DNA of 64,000 nt from Acanthamoeba sp. SK_2022b (GCA_027943245.1 JANDJZ010000144.1:1-64000), one strand, 5' to 3'. Counted from the stretch's first letter, positions 49,176-61,193 are shown. A program made the numbers and translations. Notes: generated from the sequence alone by a model not told the origin.

Positions 49176-50178
49176 CACACAACCCACGCCGCGTGTCTTG
49201 CCGTTGTCTGATTTTCTATTGGTCGGTCGATTGGGGTTGATTGTCCAGTTGGGTGCAGTCGTACGGTAGCCGATGCGTGCGCCCGCCCATCATCTGGGGC
49301 GACCTGAGCCGCAGCGGCGGCCTCGCCATGACCGTGAGGGAGTTTGTGGTGGCCCAGTCCTACACGCACCTGCCCGTCAAGGCCATGCTCACCGGCCCCA
49401 CCACGATCCTCAACTGGTCCTTCCCGCGTGCCGACATCACGCGCCGCGAGCAGGCCCTCCAGATCGCACTGGTCCTCCGCGACGAGATCGACGACCTGAC
49501 CAAGGCCGGCGCCAAGGTCGTGCAGGTCGACGAGCCCGCCCTCAGGGAGGGCCTGCCCCTCAACGCGGCCCGCCGCGACGCCTACCTCCAGTGGGCCGTT
49601 GACTCGTTCCGCCTGTCCACCGCCGGCGCTCCCTCGTCCGTCCAGATCGTCACCCACATGTGTACGTTTGCCTCTCTCTCTCTCTCTCCTCCACCAACCG
49701 CAGACGTGATGTGCGATGTGTTGACTTGGTGGTGTTCCTGTGATCAGGCTACGCTGAGTTCGACGACGTGATGGCCGCCATCGACGCGCTCGACGCCGAT
49801 GTGATCTCGATCGAGAACTCGCGCAACAACGACAAGACCATCAAGGACCTGACGGCCTACGGCTACGAGAGGGACATCGGTCCCGGCGTGTACGACATCC
49901 ACAGCCCGGTGGTGCCCACCGTCGACGAGATCGTCGAGAAGCTGCGCCTCTTCCTCAAGCACCTCCACCCGTCGCGCCTCGTGGTCAACCCCGACTGCGG
50001 CCTTAAGACCCGCCAGTGGAAGGAGGTCGTCCCGTCGCTGCGCAACATGGTCACCGCCGCCAGCATCCTCAGGGCCGAGTACGAGTCCAACGAGAAGCAC
50101 CGGAAGAATGGGCTGGCCAACAAGAACGTCGACTCGCTCAACAAGGACAGCGAAGAGACCAAGGGAGGCGACGCTTAG
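46979..50178 (+). CDS. metE: cobalamin-independent methionine synthase (MetE)
   Basis: Transfers the methyl group of 5-methyltetrahydropteroyl-triglutamate to homocysteine, the last step of methionine synthesis, in the cytosol. Exons 46979-47269, 47400-47618, 47894-48373, 48480-49108, 49249-49661 and 49748-50178 join in phase to about 820 residues, slightly longer than bacterial MetE. N-terminal repeat starts [19 protein letters not shown]. The C-terminal catalytic barrel has [36 protein letters not shown], and the zinc ligands: His and Cys of THMCY (the Cys codon is split by the fifth intron), Glu in SIENSR, and Cys in NPDCGLKTR. All look intact. The C-terminus has a polar tail ([12 protein letters not shown]) beyond the usual end. 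An AATAAA follows at 50250. Confidence 0.97.
49110..49172. repeat. (CA)n microsatellite in a metE intron
   Basis: Begins directly at the donor (GTACACAC...). Confidence 0.97.
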
Positions 50179-50594
50179 ACGTGCGCGGGCCTCCGGAAGC
50201 TTGGGGGGTCGGCCGGGCGTTACGACCATATTTTTTGGTCAGCTTGCCAAATAAAGGCACATGCTGTCTCCTCTACTCAGATCCAGAATTAGGGTAACGT
50301 TGAGTGATTGGCTCGACCTACAATTCCTCGTAAGTACGGTAAGAGAGAACTCTCCTTCGGCCTAACTTACCACACTTACTAGGAATTGTACTCCTTCGGC
50401 CTTCGGCGCCAACGGCCCTTCCGCTTTTTGCCAAATAAAGCATATGTTGTCTCCTCAACTCAGACCGAATTAGGGTGACGTTCAGTGATTGGCCGACATA
50501 ACGATTGCCGCGAGGTGGGGCCAACGAACTTTATCAGCTCTCGCGAGAGCGGAGAGCACTAATAATCCCACCGAGAGTTGCCGCCCACACGTCC
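50179..50594. other. metE 3' flank with a direct duplication and a hairpin
   Basis: Copy A (50247-50316) and copy B (50431-50496) share the string from CCAAATAAAG to GTGATTGGC with a few changes, so the poly(A) signal occurs twice (50250 and 50434). A long hairpin lies between them. A fragment (CCTTCGGC..CAACGGCCCTT) is found near 50400 and again near 50700 inside the next gene's first intron. Confidence 0.75.
50319..50390. other. 72-nt long-stem hairpin
   Basis: TACAATTCCT (50319-50328) pairs perfectly with AGGAATTGTA (50381-50390). The inner CGTAAGTACGGTAAG pairs with CTTACCACACTTACT with three mismatches. The loop contains GAGAGAACTCTC. The stem is about 25 bp. Confidence 0.75.
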
Positions 50595-53500
50595 ATGAAG
50601 GTCTCCAACAGCAGGGCCATCCACCTTGTTGCGCTCGTGTTGCTGTGCCTCTCTTTCGTGGCCTCCGCGTACGCACGCCTCCTTCACGCCTTTGCGCGTC
50701 GGCCTTCGGCACTAACGGCCCTTTCAGTTTCGCACAAAGTCTCACTGTCTGCATTACCAACCCGCCTGGGGCGTGCTATGCGACCATTGGCGAGGCCGTC
50801 GCCGCAGCTGCCCCCAACTCGACCATTGAACTTCAGGACCTCTACTACAACGAAGCTCCACTCGAGTTGACCAAGCCGATCACCCTCCACCGCCCGGACA
50901 ATACTCTTGTGCTGATTACAAGTTCGGGAACCTGGCTGACGGTGCGCGGGGTCACCCTTACCACCGTTGGCTGGTCGTTCTGGTTCCTGGGCGCTGGTGC
51001 CTTCTCCTTCCTGCCTCCACCTCAAAATCCCCCTGATCAAAAAGGCGTTTCGCTCACCCCGCCTCTGCGTGCAGGTATTGCTCTGGTTGACGGGGCCGTG
51101 TGGGAGCAGATGGACTACGTGCGATCCGAGACCAACAACGACTTGCCGGCCGTTACCTTGCAGAACGGGAGCTGGTGGCAGCGCCGCGGCTTTGACTGCA
51201 CCGTCGGCGGATCGAAGGGGGTCCTCTTGAACGGGACCTATGATTCGTGGGTCCAACTGGGTGCCACCAGCATCACGATACCGGTGGGGTCCAGCACCAC
51301 TGCTCAGGGCGTAGGTGCGTGAGCGTTGACTGCTGATAGGCGGTGGGATAGAGCTCACTACTGCCACGCAGGGGTTGCTATTTACAGCCACGAGGCGCAC
51401 TGGGAGCAATATGGATCACTTAAGATCACGATGAGCACATCGGGAGAGCGGGAGACCATCGGTTTACACTTCTCGCCTCCGCAGCATTTTTGTAGCCTCG
51501 TGGCCCGACTCACAGTGTGGCTGGGGGTGTCATCCAGGCGTTCTGCGCAGGGGCGCACACCTGACAGGCAACCCTGAATTTGGGTGGGCCCAAGTGGGCA
51601 ACGTCAACATCAGCAGCGACGGCGTGGGGACCACAGCATCTCAGGCCCAGTACTCGGTTTTCGGTTCGCAAGCCTTAGTCAACCTCTCCCCTCTCGGCAC
51701 ACTGGGCCATTTGTCTGGCTGACCTTGGTCTGGGCCCAGGCATCTATCTTGAAGATGGTCAGGCCATCAATTGGAAGCAACAAGGCAGCGTGCTGATTGA
51801 CATCAGGCACAGTGCGTCGACGTCAACACCTTTTGCTAGATGTGTGAACCTCTAAACTCAGTTTCTTCTGGTCGTTTGTTGTTACAGAGCAGGGGAGCTC
51901 GAACGCCAGTGGCATAGTCTATAACTCATTCGCCGGAGGAGGAGGATCCCAGGAGTCCCTTTGGGAGCAGATCGGCGATGTCAGCATCAGCATCACCAAC
52001 TCCACGGGCAATCTCCAAGGTTGTCAACGGGCTGCTTAAAAACAGCGTTTATGTGCTCCCAAGCACGCGCGTGTGCATTCTCCCTTCTAAAGGTGAAAGT
52101 GCACGCAGGTTGCCTGGTGGGCCGGCAAGACTGGAAACAGATCGGCAACCTCGATATAACACTCGAGAACGTCGGAGTTGCCACCATGCAAGGTTGCCCC
52201 CCCCCCCCTTAAACAAGTTATCCGGTGGTGACGGCAGACTATTGGCTCACCTGGAGGCTGTGCGGATGGGGAACGACAGGCATTTACATTAGGGGGCCCT
52301 TGGCTTGGGAGCAGACTGGCGATGTGTCGGTGAGCCTGACCGATACCATCAGTGAGCTCTCGCCTCCCATGATCTTTTAGCCTTATTGTAACTTTTGTCA
52401 TTTATTTACCATTCTCTCCAATCCAACGACGCAGACAGCGAATCAACCTCGGTGGGGGTGGCCTACAGTGGCGGAAATTGGACGTCCACCGGCCAGTTCA
52501 CCCAGAACACGGTCGTCACGGATCACGCTCAATCGGTGGCCCACTTCATCAGGTTCTACCCGAACCAAGCCACCGGAGGAGTGCTCAACTTCAGCCGAGC
52601 GGTTGTTCTGGAGGGCTCCGAACTCAACCCGATGGTCTACTGGTGCACGGAAGACATCAACAACGTCCCCAAAACCATCTACGGCCTCCCCGCTGGCTTC
52701 ACCGTTGATCGTACAGTCCACCTCTGCCGCTTTCACCACTCAACTTAGAAGCTCAAAAACCTGATTGGCTCCCGTTGATCGTAACCGCAGCCGGCTGTGG
52801 CCCAATCACGTTCCTGCCTGTGGTGAGCCTCGAGTTCGTTTCGCCCTATGCCTACCAGTACGTCGCGTGGGACAGGCCCTTGCTCGTGCGCGCCAGGGCG
52901 GCAGTTCGTGCGCAGACTGACCCGGGCTTCACCGCGCCGTTTGTCATCCCGGAGTCGACTCTCCAAGCCAACGCTTCGTTCTTCCGCTTTCCTCCAGGTC
53001 CCTCCCCGTCGCTTTCGTTCTTTCTTTATTCCTTACTCACGACCTCTGAGAACGTGCACAGGCCAGTCAGTGTCGAACGTGGTCGAGCTGCGGGCGAAGC
53101 ACCGCACCCTGAATACCACAGCCACAATCGCCCTCCAACCGTGGCACGAGCTGCTGCTGGCCCCATCCGACACCTCCCTCGGCTTTGCCGTGCTCACGTC
53201 GCCGTCGCTCTTCTCCAACACCTCCTCCTCCATCCCGTTCGTCGTCGAGCTTGCCGAGTCGAGGCCCATATTCGCTCTCCTGCCCTCGTCTTCGTCGGCG
53301 TCGTCTCCAGCCACGTCGTCGCCCGAGCTCTCCGTGGCGTTCTCGTTTCCTCGACTCAGTGAGGTGTCCCCCGACGGAGCAGTCGCGCAGAGCGTGGTCC
53401 TCAGTGACGGGCGCTGGCGGGCGGCCACTGCGGCCGACCAGTTCCACAGCAGCGGCAACGCCTCCCAGCGGTTTGTGTTTGAGGCGCGCCTGTTCGCCAA

Positions 53501-54253
53501 CAACGGCAGCAACGGCACCATGGTGGCGGCCACCATGTCGCTCTTCGATCGCACGCTCACGACTATGTTCGCCAACACGACCCTCACGCTGCGGCCTGAG
53601 TTGGCCAAGCTGTCTCTGGCCATCACCGGCGGGTGGCCGTGGCTCTCGGTGGACAACAGACTCGAGCTGGCCATTGTGGTAGACCCCCCGTTTGCATCGG
53701 CTACTACATCCGCAGACCGCTCGACCAACAACGACACGACCGTGTTCGAACTGCGAGGCCAGCACGATGGCCAAGTAGTGTCGACAATTCGCGTGCTTGA
53801 CGTGGCCGAGCTGGTTCACCGCCACGACGATGCGACCACGACCACGTCGATTGTGAGGACAGAGAGCGCTGTGAACCAAGGAGCATCGGAGCTGGTTCTC
53901 CGTTTCCCCTACTTCAACTCATCGACGACTCTCCTTCACGACCCTGGTACACGCTTTACTAATTGGTGAACGTCTGCACGCTAGCTGTTGTAGTTGCTGA
54001 CATAGGTGTTTCTTGGTGGCCAGACTTTGGGTTGTTGGTCAACAAGAGGCAATCAGACGGAGGAGACGACTCGACGTGGGTAATCGCAGTCGCCGTGGCG
54101 GTGCCCGTCGCGGTTGTGATCGTGGTGATTGTGGTGGTTGTCGCCTTGGTGGCTGGGTGGTGGCGCAAGCGGCGGATGGGCCAGGGGCGAGGCTCGATCA
54201 ATTTCGGCTCGGCCGACGGTATCAGCGACTCCGCTGGTGGGCATGAACTCTAA
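50595..54253 (+). CDS. large type I membrane protein with W-x-Q-x-G repeats
   Basis: Surface protein of unknown role. Signal peptide MKVSNSRAIHLVALVLLCLS...ASA in exon 1, joined in phase 2 to FAQSLTVCITNPPG. Early sequence TIGEAVAAAAPNSTIELQDL with YYNEAPLELTKPITL looks like the start of a right-handed parallel beta-helix. Then a motif W-[EKVA]-Q-x-[GD] followed by a beta-strand recurs at 51101, 51248, 51401, 51585, 51772, 51962, 52132 and 52306, many in separate small exons. The second half (52440-53950) is Thr/Ser/Asn-rich with many N-x-S/T sites. A single membrane span (54085-54155; AVAVAVPVAVVIVVIVVVVA) and a basic RRKR-type stop-transfer (WWRKRRMGQ) precede a short cytosolic tail. Small exon borders between 51300 and 52440 are not all settled. 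Adhesion or wall sensing is only a guess. Confidence 0.7.
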
Positions 54254-54354
54254 GCCTCCCTTCGCGGAAGCTTTACGGAGCGGTGCATGTTCCCGGGCCA
54301 ATCATCACAGCAGCTTCATGGATCTGGAGTTTTCGGTTGGGGCACGCTCTGTGT

Positions 54355-54360
54355 ATAAAT
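54355..54360 (+). promoter_or_regulatory. TATA box of the MRH-like gene
   Basis: TATAAA 69 bp upstream of the ATG at 54429. Confidence 0.6.
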
Positions 54361-54428
54361 AGACTCGAGTGTTGCACAGCTTGCCTCCACCCAAGCCAGG
54401 AACAACACACACACGCAGACAAGCAGCG

Positions 54429-55203
54429 ATGATTTTGAGACCCCAATACGTGTTTACACTGCTGCCGCTTCTGCTGGTTGTACTTGCCTCCACAGCCCAG
54501 GGCCAGAGCGACTGTAGGGGCCGGGTGGGCGGGTACTACTATGACCTCTCACCACTTGCCGACAAGCTTGGCGATGTGGACCTGGAAACCAAAGACTCCC
54601 GGAACCAGGTCTACTTCTATCGCGTGTGCGGAGTGGTGACGCCCCCCGAATGCCAGACGCCGTTGGATTCGACCCCAGCTGTCTGCCAGAAGGGCACATA
54701 CCCCCCCATCTACTATGATCTCGGAAACCAGAAGACTGCCTCGTTCCAGGCTCTTGCCGAAGGCAGCGCTGCCCAGGGCTTCACTTTGGCCTTCTCGGAG
54801 AGCGTAGGCGGCCGCACAACCCAGATCGACTTCAAGTGGTACGGCAGATGATGTGCAGCAACCGTTTGCCGAAATGAAACAAAATACTAATGAGTGAGTG
54901 TGCAGTGACCCCAATGTGGAGAAAGGCATCTTCGAGTTCGTCACCGAGAACCCGATCCTGCACTACAAACTTCAGTACGTCTCCAAGTACGCCTGCCCAA
55001 CCACCGAGCCGAGCCCGAGCGCCAGCCCGAGCGCCAGCCCAAACCCAAGCAAGGAGAACTTGTGCTGCCTCTATGAGTCGGGCTCAGTGACCCGCACTTT
55101 GTGCGCCCTGCGGTGCCCCTCGAGCTTTGGAGGTTTCTCGCTCGTGGCTAACTGGACAGTGAGCCCCTGCACCGGCACTACCTGCTTCTTCCACAAAAAG
55201 TGA
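54429..55203 (+). CDS. secreted MRH/lectin-like protein with a Cys-rich tail
   Basis: Extracellular or lumenal protein of about 235 residues; exons 54429-54838 and 54906-55203 (phase 2, Cys codon split). Signal peptide ends near STAQGQ. Residues 28 to about 180 have the layout of mannose-6-phosphate-receptor-homology (MRH/ATG27-type) domains: GGYYYDLSPLADKLGDVDLE, VYFYRVCG, QKGTYPPIYYDLG, GFTLAFSESVGG, KCDPNVEKGIFEFV and YVSKYAC, with paired Cys. A Ser/Pro/Ala linker follows, then a short domain with six Cys (NLCCLYESG to the end). The family binds phosphomannosyl or other N-glycans; without the membrane span of receptors this is probably a secreted lectin. Ligand unknown. Confidence 0.7.
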
Positions 55204-55363
55204 GCCACGTCGTACGCCAGTGGAAGCAGAAAATGCAAACGAATGCTGCACCAATGGTTTAGTGTCCACAATTTATTCGTCCACCAATGGCGTTGCCGCT
55301 GTCTAACAACAAAAAGAGAAAGCTGTTGAGCCCAAACACTCGAACTTGCACACTTCTCCCGCC

Positions 55364-55858
55364 ATGTACTTCCGCTGCGCTTTTGTTGTTTTCCTCGCCA
55401 TGCTGGCCTCCGCTTTCGCCTTCAGCGGAGATGGCACCTACTACAACGTGGGCCTCGGCGCCTGCGGTCACAACAACAACAACAACCAGCTCGTCGCTGC
55501 CCTCGTACTTCCATCGCCACCCCTTTTTTGCACTTGCGCGTTGAAAGCATGTGTAAGCTGAACCTCAAAACTTTCTCTGGTGCAGAACAAGCCGCAGTTC
55601 GGTACTGGAGGCAACCCCAACAACAACCCCAACTGTGGCAAGCAGGCCCTCGTGCACGGCCCTCATGGCTCGGTCCAGGCACGTCCACAATGAATAATAA
55701 AAATAAATAGCTGCTCTAACTCTGCTCTGCCACAGGTGACGATCGTGGATATGTGCCCGGCCTGTGGCTATGGCAGCCTCGACCTCAGCCCTGCTGCCTT
55801 CTCTAAAATCGCCAACATGGCCCAGGGTCGTGTGCACATCACTTGGGATTGGGTGTAA
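55364..55858 (+). CDS. secreted double-psi beta-barrel (expansin/RlpA-like) protein 2
   Basis: Paralogue of the gene at 22531. Exons 55364-55504, 55586-55678 and 55736-55858 give 118 residues. Signal peptide MYFRCAFVVFLAMLASAFA; then GDGTYYNVGLGACGHN, an Asn run, GKQALVHGPHGSVQ, VTIVDMCPACGYGSLDLSP and a terminal ITWDWV. The second intron begins GCACGT, not GT: only this junction reproduces the paralogue's VQVTIVD without loss of residues. The upstream GT at 55673 would delete two conserved residues. Like gene 1, it has no added cellulose-binding module. Confidence 0.82.
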
Positions 55859-56028
55859 TTGGCAACCGTAAGTTTCAGCATAGAAAAGCACGCATCATAG
55901 TTGTATGAGTCTCGTCCTTGATGCTGGCACCACTAAACGTCACGGCACGAGTGCTAGATGCCTCTGCGTGTGAGCACCTGGTGCAAAAAAGAAATGTCTT
56001 GAAATAGTTTAAACTTGAAAGTATACCC

Positions 56029-57088
56029 ATGGAGCAGTCGAGGAGGGTGCGGGAGACCGCAGAGTCGGGGGTCAACATGGCCATACCCTATCTCAAGGGC
56101 GGACCTGACGACATCAACATGGGGCAGGGCATGGTCCACTGGCACCCACCCGCCACAAGCCTCCAAGTACCACGCACTGAATTTTATTTAATATATTATA
56201 TATATTTGTATATCATTATTTTATGTTATTTTTTCAGTCAACTCAGCACCAGTAGTGCAGCGCTGACCGCAGCGAGTGGCTGACCCCACATTAGGAGGTC
56301 CTTGGGCAGGACCCCCCTGTGGACGTTCACAGGTGAGTTGTGCGTGCTGGCCTGCTTTGACCAGGCGTATATAGCGTCGACTCTCATCGTCCTTGTTATG
56401 CGTGGGCGTGGTGTGGGCGGCGTCAAGGTACGGGCCGATCGAGGGCCTGCCCGCGCTGCGCGAGGCCCTCCTCAAGAAGTGCCGGGAGCGCAACGGCATC
56501 GAGGGCAAGGAGATTCACATCACCTCTGGCGCCAACCAGGGTGCCCCCTTCCCTCCCCCATGCTCTCTCTCTCTCTCTCCCCCCCCCTCTCTGTGTCGTG
56601 TCGTGCTGTGTTGTGTTGGGAGAGTCAGTCGGCTCACCCATTGGGTTTCGGGGGCCAGCGTTCCTGAGCGTGGCGATGACCATCTGCGATCCGGGCGACG
56701 AGGTTATCATCTTCACGCCCTACTACTTCAACCACCTCATGGCGCTCCAGCTCGTCAACGCCAAGGTGCCACACACGTCACCCACACCGCCCTCGCTCAC
56801 ACTCGCCCACACTCTCGCTCGCTCGCTCGCTCGCTCACCGTGTGGTCGATGCGCAGGCCGTGTTCGCTCCCTGTCGGGCGGACGACCTGACGCCCGACCT
56901 GTCGGTGCTGCCGTCGCTGATCACGGCCAAGACCAGGGCCGTGGTGCTCATCTCCCCCAACAACCCCACGGGCGCCGTCACTCCGCCCGAGACCATCCAG
57001 AAGATCCAACAGCTGTGCCTCGACCGCGGTCTCTCTCTCTCTCTCTCTCTCTCTCCCCCTCTATTCGCACCCGCGCACACACTGATCT

Positions 57089-57158
<70 letters not shown>

Positions 57159-57934
57159 GGGGGGAGAGTAGGGCTGTGGCTGATCGCGGACGAGGCCTAC
57201 GAGGACTTTGTGTTCGATGGGGCCGCGCACTACTCGCCCAAGGGGCCCAACGTCATCAACATGTTCTCGTTCTCCAAGAGCTACGGCATGGCCGGCTGGC
57301 GCGTCGGCTACGTGCTCTTCCCGCCGCACCTCAAAGGCACACACTCCACGCTTATCATCACCATCACCATCATCGTCATCTTCATCATTGTCGCATGCTC
57401 CTCATCGCGTGTGTGCGTGATTGGGCTTTGATAGAGGGCATGGACAAGGTGCAGGACACCGTGCCCATCAACGCGTGCCAGATCTCCCAGCGCTTGGCCC
57501 TGCACGCCCTCACCCACGCCGGCCCCGATTGGGTGGCGCAGATGGTCGCCACGCTCAAGCAGAACAGGTTCCACTCCCACAGCATTGTCGATGTCGACGA
57601 CGTTGTGACGGCGCATCATGTTGATGACTATGACGATGACGATGACGGCTAGGGAGCTGGCGTGGGAGGCGGTGGAGCCGCTGCGGAAGCACCACCAGCG
57701 GGCGTCGTCCTCATCGGAGGGCGTGGTCCGCACGCACGGCTCGCTCTACATCTTTGCCAAGCTGCCCGACGGCGTGGACGACATGGCGGCCATCAGGTAC
57801 CTCTCGCTCCACCACAAGGTCTGCGTGCTCCCCGGCAAAGGTGCGTTGCCCCTTCTCCCCTCCCTCCGCTAGCGCGTTCAGATGCAAGCTGTGCGCAGTT
57901 GACCGAAGCTTTGACCGACGCGTCGTCGCTTGTG

Positions 57935-57995
<61 letters not shown>

Positions 57996-58126
57996 TGTAA
58001 GGCTTTGGGGCTCCGGGACACCTGCGCGTGTCCTTTGGTAACCTGCCGCCCGAAGTGTGCCAACAAGCGGCGCTGCGCCTCAAGCAGGGCCTGCAGGACA
58101 TCGTCGACGGCAAGCTCGCGCAATAG
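56029..58126 (+). CDS. class I/II PLP-dependent aminotransferase
   Basis: Aminotransferase of the aspartate/aromatic/kynurenine group; exact substrate not assigned. Key residues: VHRYGPIEGLPALREAL (joined across the intron at 56329-56427), SPNNPTGAV (PLP-contacting Asn, about 56960), LIADEAYEDFVFDG with Asp and Tyr (57180), Schiff-base Lys in SFSKSYGMAGWRVGY (57270), and the carboxylate-binding Arg in GHLRVSFGN (58018). Exons alternate with CT, TG and TCGC-type repeat introns. The segment KQNR to ELAWEAVEPL joins across the intron ending at 57650. An alternative short exon (56297-56328; EVLGQDPPVDVH) restores the phase between the first exon and the core. Start at the ATG at 56029. Confidence 0.9.
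57090..57158. repeat. (TG)n microsatellite, aminotransferase intron
   Basis: About 34 TG units before the exon encoding the PLP Asp. A second TG tract is at 57936-57994, before the last exon. Confidence 0.97.
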
Positions 58127-58411
58127 CTGAGAAAAATAATCGCATTCAACACGTGAACGATTGACCAGAGTTAAAACAGTTCAGTGACATGTCTCTGGCT
58201 TTTGTTAACTTGCCTTGCTTGTATCCTGGAAAGTGAGAGCGTCTACAAGGATCTCGAGTGAGAGTACTTTTCTAATATTCAAGTACTGCCAACCATGCCA
58301 TCCCATACTCAGCAGACACGCCTTCTCATGTTTAGACACAGCAATTACCGCCATAGGTCGGTCAGCCATCGCTCCAAGCACAACTTCCCCCACCTCATCT
58401 CGTCGACATCT

Positions 58412-60201
58412 TTACTTGTCCTTCTTCGTGTCGGCAGGGTTGCGCGCGCCGAACGAGGCAACCTTAGCTTCCTTGGCCTGGGCAAGAGCCTTGAGCCGCG
58501 CGATCTCGTCCACGAACGCCTCCTCGAGCGCCACCACCGGTGCCCCGCTCTTGGCCGCCCTCGTCACCAGCTGGCCCACGTCGGACTGCACCGAGAGAAT
58601 GACCTGGTCGCAGTAGCTGATCAGCGCCACGCCCACCCCACCATCTCCCGACTGTGGCACGAAGCCCTACACGCCGGCCACCATCACCGCAACCATGGCA
58701 ACAACGTGGACACGGTGCATAGTGAGCCAAGAGCCAGAAACGGAGAGAGAGAGAGAAATGGGAACGAACGGTGTAGGAGGTGATCTTCTGGCCGGCCATG
58801 ACGAGGGGCACCTTGGGCCCAGGCACGTTGGTCATCACGCAGTGACACTTGGCGAGCCACCTGTCGCGACGGATGCTCATCACTCCAATGCTCGCGACGC
58901 ATTGTTGCTGGCGTGTGTCGTGTTTGTGGGGTGAGGGCGTACTGGTTGAAGCGGCGGAGCACCATGGGATTGTTCAGCAGGCCAGGAATGGCGCCCAGCA
59001 TCTGAATATGACAAAAAAACGTAAGAGTTTATTTTAATAAATTATTTTAAATAAATAACTAAAACTAAAAATTAATTGATCAAAAAAAAAGGGGCCTACC
59101 CTGGTGTTGACGTATCGGATGGGGGCAACGGGGATGGTCTTGAGCCTGTTCATGCGGTCGTGCACGACCTGCAGCCGCTTCAGCGGGTCTTCCTCGGACA
59201 CGGGGAAGTAGAGCCACACCGTGCACACCTTGTTGCCCATCTCCCAGTCATCGAGACTGCGCATGCTCACTGTGCCACACAGCACACACAGCACACACAG
59301 CACACACAGCACACGCACATGAGCACGAGGGAGTGAGTGCGTGGCGCGATGTGTGGACACAAGAGAGGTGTATGGCTAGCTACCAGGGATGGCGGTGAGA
59401 ATATCCTTCTCGAGCAACTGGTCGGTCTCGAGCAAGTACGATCTGCAGCGCGGTGGCACGCACGTGAATGTGCAGGAATGCATGGTATGCTAGCACATGG
59501 GCCGGGGCTACGGTCGCGTACCGGAAGGCAGCGGTAAGGGCGGACACGAGCACGTCGTTGACCGTCACGCCAAACGCGTTCTTGATCAGCTTCACATCAT
59601 TCAGGTCCACGTTGGACCACGTCACTATCCGAGAAATTGAAGCATCAATAAATTATAAATTAATAACAAAAGAAGAATATTGAAATACAAAGTCGTCATA
59701 ACCACAGCATGCCACGCGCACGTTACCGGCTTTCTTAGTGGTGAGCTTGCCCTTCATCGATTTCTTGCAGTGTAGAGCCACGCCGATCATCTGGGCGTAG
59801 ACGTAGATCGCGCCCATGAGCAGCATCACCAGCTTGATCATCGTCCGCACCAGCGCCTCCACCACCGATCTCGCGCTCCTCTTCCTGTGCCCGGTGGCTG
59901 TGTGGCGCGTGTCGACAAATAATTGTCAGGCCCTACCACTGGTGGCGATGATCGCTGCTGAGGGCGGGCCCCTACGTACGCCCGTCTGCTTTCCGCCGGG
60001 CCTCGAGCTCGCGGAGCTGCTTCTCGGCCTGGCCGTACTGCATCTGCTGCAGGTCGGTCCCCTCGCTCGACGCCATGGTGAGCAGCGCCCGAATGCTGCC
60101 CTGCCCGTCGGCGATGCAGTGCTGAGGGTGCGTGTGCGTGTGCAAGTGTGAGCGATCCGTTGGCGATTTGCGAATGTGGCGCGCCACGTCAGCAGCATGG
60201 C

Positions 60202-60263
<62 letters not shown>

Positions 60264-61000
60264 ACGTGGGTCTTGACGAAAAGCACTGAGGATCCATCAG
60301 CGAAGCCCCTGATGTCATACGCCATCCACAGCGGCTTCGAGCGGTCGAGCGGCTGGCTCAGCAGATCGCCCAGCACCTGCTTGAGCCGCGCCTCGTCACC
60401 TTCAGCGGGCGTGAGCATCTCCTCGTCGCCGACGCTCGCCTGCTGTCCATCGGCATGCTGTCGACGCAAATTCATGCCTCAGCCAAAGGCCACGGGGCGC
60501 GCGTGTGGGTGGGTGGCCCACTGGGCAAGTGGCTCGTACGAGCGACAGGGCGACGATGTGGTCGGCGACGTCCATTGCGGGCACGTCCTCCCAGTAACCG
60601 AACCCGCCGTAAAGGGATCGAACCTGCACCGCGCGAACGTGCCCAAGCACACGACCGATGAGGATGGCCAAGGCTTGGTGGAGGGGAAAGAACTGGAGTA
60701 GAGGAGAGGTTATTGACAGTACGCGCTGCTTGAAGCGGGGGAAGGTATCGACGAGCCGCTGGAACATGGCGCGCACGTCGTCGGCGTTGGGCGGCGTGGC
60801 GAAGCGCCAGCAGCCGGCAATGGCCATCAGGTGCTCCGGCTGCTCGGCCAGCAGGAACACATTGTCTAGTCCTGTTCCAAAGGACATTCCACTCATAAAT
60901 CAAATCGCAACTTGATAATCAACCAGCACAACTTCCCGGATAACAAACCTGAGATGCGCCGGCTGAAGATGTTACGGACGGAGTCGAATACGTTGTGCAT
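58412..61000 (-). CDS. WS/DGAT-type acyltransferase, copy 1
   Basis: Wax ester synthase/diacylglycerol acyltransferase-like enzyme esterifying acyl-CoA to alcohols or diacylglycerol for storage lipid. Starts at ATG 61000 (MHNVFDSVRNIFSRRI), then GLDNVFLLAEQPEHLMAIAG and LVDTFPRFKQRV. The catalytic motif HHxxxDG is formed across an intron: ...VKTH joined to HCIADGQGS (about 60270 and 60115). Further on: a hydrophobic segment (TMIKLVMLLMGAIYVYAQ, 59830), FGVTVNDVLVSALTAAFR, NKVCTVWLYFPVSEEDP, and NVPGPKVPLVMAGQKI, the usual C-terminal pattern. The C-terminus is QAKEAKVASFGARN...KKDK. About ten exons. The intron near 59290 holds a degenerate CACACAG array where copy 2 has pure CA. Substrate not determined. 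Confidence 0.88.
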
Positions 61001-61193
61001 GGATGGTGAGGTACAGAGCACTTTGCCACCACTGGCTAGTGCCCAAGATACGGTCAGTTCGGAGGTTTATCCTATAAAAAGATCCTGTAGATCTCACTCC
61101 CGGACCAACCGTATCTTTTCCCCCTTTTTTGCGTAAAAATGGGACGGGGAACGTGTTCGATCTCCAACTGATGACAACAACGACGCGGTTTCG

